Below, one piece after another: positions 36,120 through 48,500 of a stretch of DNA of 64,000 nucleotides; the stretch's first letter is position 1; each line of letters begins with the position of its first letter. Both the position numbers and the translations under genes were made by a program. Below the pieces are notes generated by a model, which was not told the DNA's origin, did no database searches, and saw only the letters and a program-made list of their open reading frames with translations. Source of the stretch: Gnetum montanum (lineage: Eukaryota; Streptophyta; Gnetopsida; Gnetales; Gnetaceae); the NCBI GenBank assembly GCA_015680685.1, contig MNCI01010387.1, forward strand, positions 320,194 through 384,193, in the 5' to 3' direction.

Positions 36120-38029
36120 TGTAACACAACTGGGCAACATCCCTTAGGATGTTTGTATTAGTAGATGTCACACCCATCATCATCATCTGTTTTAGAATCA
36201 ACAACCTCTTCAACGACAGTAGCTTTTCCCTTACTCCTCTAATGGGCATGTTTATCTTCCTTCATTCTCCTTTGGTGATGACCACTACCTTGCATTTTGG
36301 ATTCCTCTACAATTTGTAGAGTAGTTTTGAACTTTTCATCCAAAGAGTCCCACATTTTGTCTACCTTGGCCAATATTTCAGAAACAGATTTTTGTATTGG
36401 CAAAGTCTTGTGTTGCACCACTTCATCAAGTGGTGCCTCCACCTCATTGTCACAAAACCAGACCTTCCTTTTGCGAATGGAAGGGTTGTAGTTATACCTC
36501 ATTTCACTTTCCCTTTTCCTCGACTCACATTCTTCTTTCGCCACTTACTCGAATAGCCTTTGGATCTGATGGGCTCTTAACTCTAAAGGCCTCCCTTGGG
36601 CATAGACCCCAAGAGTTCTCCTTATTCCTATTTGTAGCCCATCTATTATATGGCACAAATACTTCCTTTGAGAAAAGCCATGGCATGAGCATATGTGCAA
36701 CAAAGAGTAATATCTGTCCATGGCTGCATCCAAGGATTTTTGTGTTCCTTGCTTCCAACCTTAGAACTTTTTCCTTAGGTTGGACACTTGGGAGTACGTT
36801 TAATACTTGTCATTGAAGAGTTCAAGCATTGTACTCCATCGTCTAATTGATTTCGATTCTAAGAACTGGTACCAACTTCCAACCTCCTTAATGAGTATTC
36901 TAGGGAATAGCTTTGATTTCTACCATTCATTCTCAATGTTCTATAAGGCACATGCATCTTGAAAGGCTTGGAGATGGTTCTGTGGATTAGAATTGTATCC
37001 CCATTTGAACTTGGGAATATTGTTGATGTCCAATTGTTTGATTCGGTTGTCTTTCATGTGCCTTGTTGGAATCCTTATAGTCTCCTCAATGTTTAGCATG
37101 TTTCTGGTTGCAAGCAAAGGCTCTTCATAGTCATAGCCCTTGTGATGGCCATGATGTCTATGATGCCTCCTGTTGTCCTCTCTTTATTTATGGTGGGTCA
37201 CCCTTGATTGTCCATGCCCATGGTCTCTATTGTTCTAGCAGGGTTTGCGATCATCTCTATCCTATTGGTTACCTCCATCATAGTCTCTCTCTTTGTGGCT
37301 TCAATTGAATCTAGAGGAAGAAGATGATGAGGATGAAGAAGACAAAGAGGAAGGAGCACTAGCACTAGAATAGTACCTACTACTTCCTCTTCTTTGGTCT
37401 TAGCCATGATCACCATGTTTGTGTTTATCATGGTGCTTATCATTGTTATTGCCTTAACTCCCTTCTTTGGAGCCCCCATGGTCATGGAACCCAATCTTCC
37501 CTAAACCAAGGTTGTTTTTAGTTGATTTTCAATTTTGGTTAAGGGTTCCTTCGTCAAAGAAGAGGAGAGGAGAATCAGTGTTATGAGAACCCCTAGAGAA
37601 GGGATCCTCTCCTTCCTTTTGGCCTAGAAGAAATAAGGAGTTTGTGAATTGCTTGCCTTTTGATGCCTCATAGCGTGCCTCCATTTGCCAATCTTGCCTT
37701 CATTGTGCATATGTGGGATGATAATCCCAATAATCATGATCTTGCAAAATGTACTTAGAATTAAGCCTTTAGATGCCCAATCTCATGAGATTGTGGAGTA
37801 GCATTGCAGGAATTGATTGATTGGGTGGTAACACAATGTTGTCCTCCATGTTCCTTCATTGCAGTTGTTCATCCTAGTGCAAGATGAAAGTGAAATTTGG
37901 AACATACTCATCTAAATGAGTATAGATTACTTTGCATTATTGGGGCATGGGTGGTTTTGGGCCTTCTTGCCTTTGATTGGAATTATTCTTGAATAGCGAT
38001 GAAGACTCTTCCCTACGAAAAGAAGCCAT
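36120..38029 (-). pseudogene. Element B gag, degenerate
   Basis: Likely start at 38029 (MASFRREESSSLF...). In sense there follow a Ser-rich and His/Arg-rich region with repeats of HGHHKGY type (37130-37400), a core with NNIPKFKWGYNSNPQNHLQA and WYQFLESKSIRRWSTM (about 36790-37040), an acidic segment with IQKSVSEILAKVDKMWDSLD, and a knuckle CDIY.YKHPKGC near 36140-36180 where the second Cys has become Tyr. Several stops break the frame. The last part (36239-36544) is open for 101 codons. Confidence 0.82.
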
Positions 38030-38156
38030 GTTAGTTCTTGCGAAAAACATTGTGCTTTTGTTGTTATTATTTTTTTAATGATTTTGACTTTAAGGTTCAT
38101 TACAATATTGTTGGATAATTTCACTAACTTCTAGGTAGTGCACGTAGCTAACTAAA

Positions 38157-38176
38157 GTCCCTAGAAATGATGCCAA
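38157..38176 (-). other. Element B primer binding site
   Basis: Sense TTGGCATCATTTCTAGGGAC next to the 5' LTR is a decayed form of the tRNA-Asp-like site seen in D; most changes are C-to-T or G-to-A. Confidence 0.75.
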
Positions 38177-39011
38177 TGATGAGCAGTAAGCAATCCCTAC
38201 GCCCAACCATATGAATCACTAGCATTCACTACGTAATCTGGTCGAATTCCATAGAATTTAGCTCTCTAAGAACACTTGATCTAGGCAATGAATTTCAAGG
38301 ACATGATTGTGGTCTTCCCAATACCACTTGTGAGGTTCAAGGTTGTAACTGAGGCACATGATTTGTATAGCTTTTATATTTTTTATTTTATTTGCCTAAG
38401 TGTAGAAAATAAAGTAATTAAATGCTAATTAATCTAGTAACTAATTAATGCCTTAACTAATCCTAATAGAAGCATCTATTCCCATCCGCTGTATACATCC
38501 TGAACATGTTGTAACGCTATTGGGTTACCAAGCGTAAGCGTTATTGGGATTACCAAGTGTTAATGTATGCTCAAGATGGTCGTACTTATGTGCATTAAAT
38601 ACTTACTATCAATTAATTAATTAAATGCATGGACATAAATTGCATGAACCATAAATGCATTAAGCAAATATTAAGCTAATTCCAAGTGTTGCAAGGTTTA
38701 TTAAGAAAGGTCGTCTTTATTGCCATTCAATTTGGGGTGTCTAGGTACATCAATGCTAGAATAAAGATCTGTACAATTCTCAACTCCTACTACAAGCACT
38801 TAGAAAATATTCTAACTCTCAAATAAACAAATTGCAAGAATTCGGCTAAGCTATGAATGAATGAATGCCATAAATGTGGTGGGTGCGCACATTTATATAG
38901 GTAAGACTAGACACTATGTCGACGCATCAAACCATGCATCGATGAGATCACTATGATGCGTACTTGTCGATGCGTTCATGTCGATGTGGTCCAATCAACA
39001 GCAACTCATCA
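38177..39011 (-). repeat. Element B 5' LTR
   Basis: Pairs with 17529-18373 and ends AGCAACTCATCA before the AAGCC duplication. The sense TATA-like TATATAAATG lies near 38890-38900, with GATGCG/CATCGA-type words upstream in U3. Confidence 0.95.
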
Positions 39012-39869
39012 AAGCCAAACCTTGTGATTTTCATTTCATCCTTGAGAGCAAGATCATAGGCTTCATTAAGAGTATCAGGCTCCTAGAATGTTAATTCTTG
39101 CTAATATTGCATCCTTAATCCACTAATGAAGTTAGAAGCTTGTTCATACTCCATCCAATGAACATTAGCCTTTTCCAAAGCTTTACAAAATTCAACATAA
39201 AAATATTTTACCTCTTGATCTCCTTATCCAAGCAATTGTAGCTTGTTAGTGGCTTCATGACGAAAATATGTCTTCTCAAACTTTTGCTTTAGCATGAATT
39301 CCATGGGTTGCCAACTCTCAATAGGCTTTCCATGTTCTTCAAAAGTATTTGAGTCATGCCTTGTCCCACCATGTGACTGCTAATCCTTCAAGCTTACCCT
39401 CAACAACTTGAATCATTGACTCACTAGGAAGTTGCTCAATAAGAAAATACTTATTCACAACTCTAAGCCAATAAAGAAAGAAATTCGTACCTTCAACACC
39501 TTTAAAGATGGGAATATCCACATGAGGAACTCCTAAAGCACTTCTTAAAATTTTTACAAACCTTTCATCATCATTTTTTTCATTATTTTGGAGAAAAGGA
39601 AACCTTTGCTCATACCTTTGAGTTCTAATTTCTTCTCTCCTTGGAGTCCTTTGATCATTTCTTCCTCTTGATCTTTGCATAGATGCAAAAGAATTCTCTT
39701 CTTCAATCTCCTATTTGCTTCTTCTTGAAGCTTCTTCAAAATCTTGATGTTTGCTGGTCATTACCCAAGGAAGGACTTCTTGCATTTTAGCAACAAAAGC
39801 TTTAAATGAGGCTTTGAGGTCTTGAAGTTCTTGTTCAAGCTTTTGATTAGTCTTGTTCTTAGGAGCCAT
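39012..39869 (-). pseudogene. Element A gag, N-terminal part
   Basis: Starts at the ATG at 39869 (MAPKNKTNQKLEQELQDLKA), a coiled-coil-like start. The stretch 39354-39680 is open and holds the gag core: VDIPIFKGVEGTNFFLYWLR and VEGKLEGLAVTWWDKA (usual F.G..DP..F..W, L.G.A..WW). Several stops follow down to the insertion of B at 39012. The protein continues at 17528. The position of the primer site and this gag type fit Ty3/gypsy. Confidence 0.82.
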
Positions 39870-40033
39870 ACTCTTCATAAAGAAAATTCAAACAATCTTT
39901 ACCAATCTTAGGTTCTTCAAACCCTAAGTGGTTGTAAATCTTAAAAATTCTCCAAAAGCTTGACGAAGATCAACAATTCAAGTGTGGAAACCTTCAAACC
40001 AAATGCATATGTGTGGATTCCTCCAAACCAAAT

Positions 40034-40045
40034 GCTCTAATACCA
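40034..40045 (-). other. Element A primer binding site
   Basis: Sense TGGTATTAGAGC, three bases from the 5' LTR, matches the initiator tRNA-Met site (TGGTATCAGAGC) with one change. Confidence 0.85.
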
Positions 40046-40048
40046 ATT

Positions 40049-40851
40049 TGATGTGGAGCCTACCTCAATAGACTCCAAAAGGACCCATTCCACAAGCCTT
40101 CTAAGCAAAATTCGACTTAGAAGTAAGAACAAGACAATGAATTGGAGAAAATTCCCCTTTTATAAGAAAACTCTCAACATGCGGAGAATTATATAAAAGA
40201 CGAGGACCCAAGCTCAACCCAAACGTCTCCCAAGGATCTTAGAGGCCACACATGACCCCTCTCAATTCTCAACTACTCACATTGGAGCTAAAGCTTAAGA
40301 CAAGACACTTATAAGAGATTCTCCTAACCTCTCTCAAGTATTCTCCCTTGCCTCTCACTCAAACACTTCTTGCACAAGCTCTCAAGAGATCTCTCAAATC
40401 TCTCACTCTTTCTGAAGCTTTGGACTCTTATTTATAGCATCATGGTGTGACCTTTCGTCTTCCCTCCAATCTGCCATTCAATTTGATGTCTGTTAAAATT
40501 TGTGTGAGACATCTATGAGAAACAATCGACATCTACTTCAAATACAGAGGATATCAAAGTAGATGTCTTGCAATAGACATCTTGGCTAAGACATCTAAAA
40601 CGTAGTTGGGATGTCTCCTCTACAAGGCCAAAATACAAGGATGCTTGTTTCAAAGCCTGGAACCTTTGGACACCTCCAAACAAGTGCCCATAGCCCCAAA
40701 ACATCCTAAACTCATCAAAATAGCTCTAAAACACCCCCAAACATGGAGAAACACCTTGGAATCATCATCAAAAGGTCAACACAATAAAACATACACAAAC
40801 ATGCTCAAGATACGCTGAGGATTGCACAAGGGCTAGGTGATGTCCTCATCA
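40049..40851 (-). repeat. Element A 5' LTR
   Basis: Pairs with 15273-16092 and ends TGATGTCCTCATCA before the TATAA duplication. The sense TATA box GCTATAAATAAG lies near 40430-40441, with repeated AGACATCT-type words upstream at 40505-40615. Confidence 0.95.
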
Positions 40852-40856
40852 TATAA

Positions 40857-41152
40857 ACATTAGATGAAAACTTGGAGTGACTTCTATTTTAAATAAGTTA
40901 CAAGAATGGAGTCTTAGATGTTCTAGGCCCATGCAAAGAAGATCAAATAACAAGCCTATAGAAAAAGTTGCTACATCATTGTTTTAGGAGAACCACTAAA
41001 AGGAAGACCAAAAAAGACATGGAAAAATGATTGAAGATGATTTGAAGAAATTGCGAATAAATAAAGATCTAACTTTTCATAAAGACAAATGGCAAAAAAG
41101 AACTCATGTAGCCAACCCTATTTTGTTGGAACAAGGCTAAGATGATGATGAT
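40857..41152 (+). pseudogene. RTE-type LINE, 3' end
   Basis: Continuation of the LINE at 14450-15272, displaced by elements A, B and C. In translation it shows a degenerate RWSLRCSRPMQRRSNNKPIE-type segment, then KEDQKRHGKMIEDDLKKL and KRTHVANPILLEQG. These match the C-terminal end of plant RTE proteins (GRPK.TW...I..DL, ...VADP). The LINE ends in a GATGATGATG run, as plant RTEs often do. Confidence 0.85.
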
Positions 41153-42400
41153 GGTTCTTGTAGGAGGGTTACTATATTTGCAAGATAGGTTGTTCTTGTA
41201 CACTTTTTGTTGTTTTTGTAAGACATTTTTCTTGTGGATTTGCTTCTAATCTTTTGTAGGCTCATTGCTAGATTTTATTGAAAGAGGAACTATTAATCAT
41301 AGTATGAAATTGAATAGTACACATGTTGAGATGGAATCTATGTTAAGGAGACATATTATCATGTTTGTCCCCCATGTTAACATAGAAAGGTTGATTGTTG
41401 AAGTAACAACAATGCCAACATCACAAACCACTATACCTTTTTAATGCTTAGAAAATCTGTCAAGGTTCAATCAACCCTAGAATAGTTTGTAAATAACATG
41501 TACAAATTAAGATGAAAGATAATGAAATTAATTTCATTGCACGAATCCATTATACTAATATTTTGTTTTGTTACTATTAATAGATTTAACATTTTTCATA
41601 ATTCAATATGCATATTTTAGTTCATTTTTAGCAAGCGTTTAAACTTTTTTTAAATGAGATTTGAAAATAAAGTATTTGGAATCATAAATAAAAGCCAACC
41701 TATCATCAAAATTTATATATGTTGTAATCAATCACTTACATCAGAATCTGATGTTAACATCAAGCATACACAACCTCACAACAAAACACACAAAGCATTA
41801 CCTATCATTAAGATCAAAACTCCATGAAAGTAGTTAATTTCATCTTAGAATAAAAACCAACAACCAAAATAATTCTCCTAAGTACTCAAACCTTTTCTGT
41901 CCTTCCAATTTTCCGTTTTTAATGTTACCCCTTTTATTGGTAGTGTTTGCCAAATTCTATCCCGTACCATCCTTTTCTTTTAAGAATTCAGACCTATGAT
42001 ACTAGATGGCTTCCATTTTAGATTATTGAATAGTGCCTTTCAACCATACTGAATAAAATGAAAAGCGTCAGCCCTCTCCAAAGAAATTTCGACAAGACTT
42101 CGCTTTAAAATTACTTTTGAAGTTTCTTTTCTTTAATTCTGAAGAACGGAAACGAATATTTTAGTAATGACAGTATTACTTGATTGTGATTGAAGTTAAC
42201 AAACCAGGAACATCATCAACGGTTCATTACATACATAGCCATCCAACGCTCGCCATACAAAAGCATGAAACATCATTTTACCCATTTCCCTGCTGGTGAT
42301 CAAATCGTTTTACTCCAATCTTTAGTCAACATACATTTTATGTACTGGTATGTTTTTACCAAATTATATACAAAATATTATAGCCATTTTGTTAAGTTCT
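41153..42400. other. 3' flank of RPAP2
   Basis: No gene is recognised. The part nearest 42400 should be the 3' untranslated region of the minus-strand RPAP2 gene. One AATAAA in that direction lies at 41933-41938, about 460 bases past the stop codon; whether it is used cannot be told. Confidence 0.45.
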
Positions 42401-42505
42401 TTAGCCCCCACGCTGCGATGAGAACACTGGACACCGTCCAAGAGGTATCAACAATTGTTTCATGATTTCATACTGCTCAAAAGTAATATCTGAACCTTCA
42501 AGGAC
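42401..42505 (-). CDS. RPAP2: RPAP2 exon 6 (last, 105 bp)
   Basis: Too short to stand out as an open frame. Acceptor AATTGCAG at 42506-42513. Encodes VLEGSDITFEQYEIMKQLL, then IPLGRCPVFSSQRGG and TAA at 42401-42403. The pattern LEGS....EEYE.MK..L.PLGR.P.F is how plant homologues end, and phase 0 fits exon 5 exactly. Confidence 0.9.
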   Translation of the reverse strand, partial: VLEGSDITFEQYEIMKQLLIPLGRCPVFSSQRGG

Positions 42506-45500
42506 CTGCAATTAAGAAGTTGAATAATTAGCGCATATTGTTAACGCGTTATCGGAATGCAAGGACAAAGGCAACAATAAAACTGTAAAGAACGCTGGGG
42601 AAATTTCACATAAACCTAACCTATTTCCTAGACGGAAGCTTCAAGGTTCAATTTACCACTTGATCCGAATGGAAATTCACAAAAAGGTGTCAGCAGCAAA
42701 ACAAGTATGCAATAAACTAAAAATATAAGATGTGACTCACAGGTCAGTACTGAGTTTCCAAAAACTTAAATCAATTGGAGTGCAGGTAATCTCAAACGCT
42801 TGAAGGATCAAGCGAAAAAAAAGTTAGGCTTCAATTTATGCAATGAAAAAAGATTTTCAGTGCACTTCAATATATGCAACTGAAACTGAAATTTTATTCC
42901 GTACACATCTAGATCTAGTGGGTGGGTAGCAGAACTGCACATGCTGTGAGTTTTTAAAACATTATTAAGAAAATTACCAGAGTATTCTTAGTAACATCTG
43001 GAACAAATCAATCAAAGTTGCAACTGTATTATCCTACTTATGTCTCATGTATTCAATCATATAATAGTGCAAGAAAATGTGGTGTTGATCTTCAATGTTA
43101 TTTGAATTGCAGAATCTGCATATTTGTTCTTCACGATGAATTTTTAGCCATCTACCTATTTTAACTCTCATATGACAAGATCCATCTCATTCATGCTCTG
43201 CCAATTGTGCACAACAAATGATGAGGAATAAAAATAAATAAATAGTTTGCCTTTGAATTAAGGCCTCTGGCAACACTTCTCAAACAGAAATGTTTCTTTC
43301 CTTCACATTTTCAAAAAGATCTTGAAATACTGTTTGTTTCACCAATTTGCAAACTTGCTCAAGATCAAAATAATGAATGTGCTCTTCAATATTTCCATTT
43401 ATTAAGCCATCGAAGTCCCTCATGAAACCATACTTTATCTTGGGTTTCCAAGATCATTATTTTGGAGTATTTATCCAAATCAAATTTAAAAAGATTATGA
43501 GTATAGGCTATAACATGACAAATAGCTTGACTCCTAAAAGCATCATCTCTACTTTAAAAAGCAAAATATCATATTGTTTGTCTCTTCAATTTCAATTCAT
43601 TGTGTAGGAAAAGCTTCTAAATCTCATTTATCTATCTCCAATATTTATTTGCTAGACTAGGACCCCATACAATACACCCATAAAAAATAGGTCGTTGCAC
43701 AATGGCATTATAGAGTTGCTTTCTGATATCCGAAGCCAAAATAGATTCCTTTTAACCTTTGCCTTTTAGGAAAATAAGTCTTTCATACCACCTACAACTC
43801 TTTTGTAATGCACTGATCCCATTTAAAATTGCAAGGGTATTCTAGGCTAAGATATTTACAAGAGGAAGTTACATCCACTTGTCCATTTCCTATAGTGAAA
43901 TTGTATGTCTTAATACATGCGCCAAAAATCATGTGTTTGTTTTTTAAACATTAACTTCCATTGCTGTATGCTGACAAAAATCATCAAGAGAAATAAGCAT
44001 TTGTTACAACCCTTCCATTGAATTTGAATTAAGACAGTATCATCATCAAGTAAGAGTCTAACAGGACTATCTTCTATTGTAATTGCAAATTGAGTCAGTA
44101 TTGTATACATCCACTCTTCAAGTTCATCAATGAAAAGACCAAACAAAGTAGGAGGAAGAAAGCATCCTTGTTTTACACCAATAATATTTTTTCTTACCTA
44201 TTTGTAAACTAAATACATATCTCTTTGTAAAATTTGTAGATGGCAAATAACAATGTGTTGAGAACTTCTAAATTTTCCATGACTTGCATAACTTACTTTA
44301 AATAACCAAATCATAGGAATTAGAGTGTACATAGCAGGTAAATACATAACGTTGAATCATAACAGCATTTCAACCAACCCTTTGTGGATACAGTAGTAAG
44401 TAGGTCCCTGTATGCTTAAGCCCATTGTTCAACTTTGAGATAAAAACCCTGGAAGGGAAGATTTGCTTTTCAATCAAGACTTTTGATGAAATTAGAATCT
44501 TTAATAGGAATTTGAATAAGTAAAACAATAGGTTTGAGTAAGTGTTAATTTCTTTTCTGCCTGGGTTTCCCGTGAAAACGTCTTAGCTTATGGACCCTGT
44601 AACTGGAACACGGTTATTATTCCTCAAGCAAACTGCAAGACGGAAAGTTTCCATGCAATATTTGGTGTGGATCCAATGTACCACCTAAGTCACAGTAAAA
44701 AGCCTGCCATACAAAATCACTGTCAAATCGTTTGCCTACCTTAACAAGTTAACTCATGTTGTTGTGTAATATTTGGTGTGGATTCAATGTGCCACCTGGG
44801 TCATGGTAGAAAGCCAGCCATAGAAAATCACTGTCGAATCATTTGCCTACCTTAACAAGTAAACTCATGTTGTGTAATATTTGGTGTGGATCCAATGTGC
44901 CACCTGGGTCATGGTAGAAAGCCAGCCAACAAAAATCACTGTCAAATCATTTGCCTACATTAACAAGTTAACTCATGTTATTGATAAAGGCACGATGATG
45001 ATATGATTTGATGTGTATCCATCTACCAAGCTTCTCTTTGAAGCTGTAGGGCTGAGTTCTTGCTTGTGGTGACAATGCTCTTTAAGAATATGATTGCCCT
45101 AGACAACACCACAGCCGCATGAATGTGCCTTAACAATGCTATATTGCATCTACATTGCCCATGTATACAAGGAGCCAAGCCATAACAAGATCAGACTAAA
45201 AGACACTTTTGGGAAGTGATATTAAAAGATTATTTATTTGATCTAGTTTTGAAAGTGAATATTTAGTGGCAAGGTACCTAGAGAACACTATGAAAAGATA
45301 AAAAAGTCAAAAATTTGAAGCAAAAAATTTAGGAAAACAGAGGTAGGCATAGGCTTAAAAAGTGTAGGAAAACATGCCTTGTTGGTGGATTGAAGGCTAT
45401 TTTCCTCCGGGTGTTGCTTGTGCGTGCGTGCACGTCTTATTGGTCTAGTTACTTGTTTGTTTACTTATGGCATATTTGATGCACCTCTAACCATGGATTA

Positions 45501-48500
45501 ATGGTTTGTGTACTCCTATGATGTGGTTGTAGGTGCTCTAAGTTTTGAGACATTGTCCACCTTGATTCTGCCCTCATTGCAGCTTCTGGACTCTCCAGTG
45601 GTGCCAAACGGTGTTTTAAAGGGCAGCACCGTCACAAAAAGCCCCTACCATAGAGGCACATGTCTAACCTAAAGACATGCCTGGGAAGCAAATATATCTA
45701 GAGAGAAGGAATGATGAGGGAACAAACACCATGAACTACATTAGAAAATGGTTCCCTAAATGGGGATCAAGTGGCTTAGGACCTAAAATATTGAGTGTAT
45801 TATGGTTCAACAAGAAAAATAAATAAGGGTAAAAATAATGAGTTGAATGAAATAATAATTAGCAGTATGTAATAGCCACAATTTTACTATCCTGCCCAAT
45901 CCAAGGGATTGAATCAAACAGGGTTCATTAGAGCAGTAGACCATGTCAGTGAAATCAATTTGGATGTTAGCACTAAGTTAGAAGTATTTTAGCCCGTGAA
46001 CATGTTGGCTGAGAAACGGAATCTACAGTCAAGTAGTGTGCAAATCAATTGCCCATTCAAGGAATCCCTAAAGCTTGGATAATGCAAAATCCAAACCCCT
46101 CTTGGACAAAATTGAGGATTCATCATGCAAGCATTTTACAAAATTCTCTCTTGAATAATCATTTGGACAGTAATTTGGACTCCAGAACCTAGTGACGGCC
46201 CTCTTAGCAGGAACACTACAACCCCAAATAGGTTTATGAAAGTGTTCTTCATGGGATGTTGAGGATCTGAACAATCTCCAGTAGATATGCAAATTGACTA
46301 GTCATGATACAAGAGACCAAGCGGTGTTTTAAACCTTGTTAAGAATGGCAGGCTTGTAGAAGCAAGCAATGCCTAGCACCAGGAGTGGTATTATTGTTTT
46401 TAGCGAATACACAGTATCTCATGCCAAATCCACAATTTGCAAGCAAGTACATCTGATTCTCCATTGAGCGTTTAATTTTAGGAACCTTCATGTACCATCT
46501 TCCCAAGTGAAGAAAGACTTAAAGACATGAATCTTTCAAAGCTAATAAATCAGGTTGATTAATGAGTCCTAATTGGAGACTTAAATGCTATGATTCTTTG
46601 GAACGTAAGGAACATACGGGTGAGAGATGGGATAAGCAGAGGAAAGACATTCATTGATTCCCCTTTGGGTACTTTCCAGCATGTAAAAATGCCATTGCAG
46701 AGGGCAGATTACGCTTGACAATTAAAACATGATAATGATATCATCCATGCCTTTAGAATACACAACTGGAATATCCATGCCTCTGCATCGCTTTTCTTCA
46801 CTAGTTTGTGGTTCACAAAACTTAATCAAACTATGCTACATATTCAACATGACCTACATATCCTTTGTCAATAGGTTTGGACACAACAAAACAATGGAAT
46901 CTCTTAGCAAGAACAATTGAAACTGCCAAAGAGTTGTTAAACTAGATGCTGGTTATATTTCCCAACACATCGCTGACTGTCAAATTCTGGAATGCTATAT
47001 ACAAAGCTTTTGCAAAAGCACTAGCCAATAGAAACTCAACTTACTTCAGCTCATACTGCCTAGTCAGAGGCTGCCCCAGCACCGTAACATTACAGACAAT
47101 GCCATTCTCATGCAATAATAGTGTCATTGAACATGTTTAAATCAGAAGGTGGTTCTTCTTAATCTTGATGTTACAAAGGACTATGAGACTGAAATGGGAA
47201 CCTTTTGCACTGCAATGAAATACCTTGGATTCTTAATTGATGGGCCAAATGCATTGAATTTATATTCTATAGCAGAGTTTGTTGTGCAGCTCGATCAAAG
47301 CAGATCGGTATTTAACTCTGGGTAGGGACCTGAGACGAGAAAACATATTCACTTCCTACATATTCATCATTGTTTCAGAACTGCTTCACAACTGCTGAAA
47401 GACCCACACAGTGAAGAATCCATTGCCATGGGTGGACCAAATACAAAGTACAGTGATCCAAGCTTCCGTCCCCAATTACAAAAATTGAGCAACTTTTCAA
47501 ACCTGTTGTACATGCTCTGGCCTGTCCACCAATTAGTCAAAGACTCAAAAACAAGCATTTTCAGAATTCACTGCCCTCAAGGGAGACTTAATCATATGTC
47601 CACCATCGTCAACTGTAAGGTCAACCTCCTTCCTAGTAGCCTGTAGCTTGCAAGGCTCATAATCTTCAGGGGAGCCAGACAATATCAGGATTTACATCTT
47701 ATCAAAACAAAAAAAAGGTATGTTTCCGTTTATTACACACCTTTGTTTAAGTCTGTTCAAATTGAATCCTAAGTTCCAACGCTAACTGGCCTAATTAAAA
47801 GGGTTTCTATTCTCCTCAAGGAGCAAAAACCATTATTGCAAAATATATGCATAATGCTATTCTGACCCCTCCCATCTACATCTTAGGTGGCCGATGCTTT
47901 CCCATGTGCTTGTCAATGGCTGGAACAGAATGTTGGAAAAGAATGATTAGGCACCAGAAGATCAATGGAAAATATGCCTAGCTTGGATTTTCTCCAGATT
48001 GAAGGCATCACTAAAAGAAAGTTAATAGAGACGACGAGATTATACACCATTAATGGGTTATGATACTGCCTAGAAGGATGTACCGGCCACAGTTTATAGA
48101 AAATGGCACCATTAACACAAGTCGAGGAGATGTAGCTTTTTCGTAAGGGTTCTAAATTGTATCCTATAAGTCTAAGATTCAATCCGAGAAAGGTATACTG
48201 AGATATAAAGAAACCTAGCAAATGAAATTTCTGAAACTGAAATCTGTAAAATAGATCCCTAGTGTTTCTCCATCGACACGTGAGATACCCCAGTTTTAGT
48301 TTCAATAAGTACTACATTAATTAACATTTTATGCATATTTCTGAACATCTGTTTTCTCAATCTTTTCGTTGTTACTTTTGGTTAATCTATCTAGCAACAA
48401 CAGAAATACCGTCATCTATGGAAATAATACTCTGGCATGGAGCAGATACTGTCATATAACTCTTGCAATGGGCCAGTGATCTTAATTAATCATTATTAAT

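Larger units (their letters stand above)
17529..39011 (-). mobile_element. Element B: Athila-like LTR retrotransposon with C nested inside
   Basis: LTRs of about 835-845 bp beginning TGATGAGCA and ending CTCATCA are flanked by the perfect duplication AAGCC (17524-17528 and 39012-39016). Without the nested element C it measures about 12.1 kb. Sense is minus: 5' LTR, tRNA-Asp-like primer site, gag, protease, (C inserted here), RT, RNase H, integrase, about 1.9 kb noncoding, a further degenerate ORF region, 3' LTR. It is the same family as D but about 2 kb longer because of that extra ORF region. It sits inside the gag of element A. Confidence 0.93.
15273..40851 (-). mobile_element. Element A: short gag-protease LTR element with B and C nested inside
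   Basis: Two LTRs of about 800-820 bp, beginning TGATGTGGAGCC and ending TGATGTCCTCATCA, are flanked by the perfect duplication TATAA (15268-15272 and 40852-40856). Removing the nested element B (17529-39011 plus one target copy) leaves about 4.1 kb with about 2.5 kb of internal sequence. The sense strand is minus: the primer site lies next to the right LTR and the polypurine tract next to the left one. Internally there are only gag and protease; I see no reverse transcriptase, RNase H or integrase. It is best read as a non-autonomous Ty3/gypsy derivative. Confidence 0.93.

Noticed and set aside
47913-48305. Minus-strand 130-residue frame as an extra RPAP2 exon
   Set aside because: Exons 5 and 6 join in phase without it, and it has no similarity to the family.
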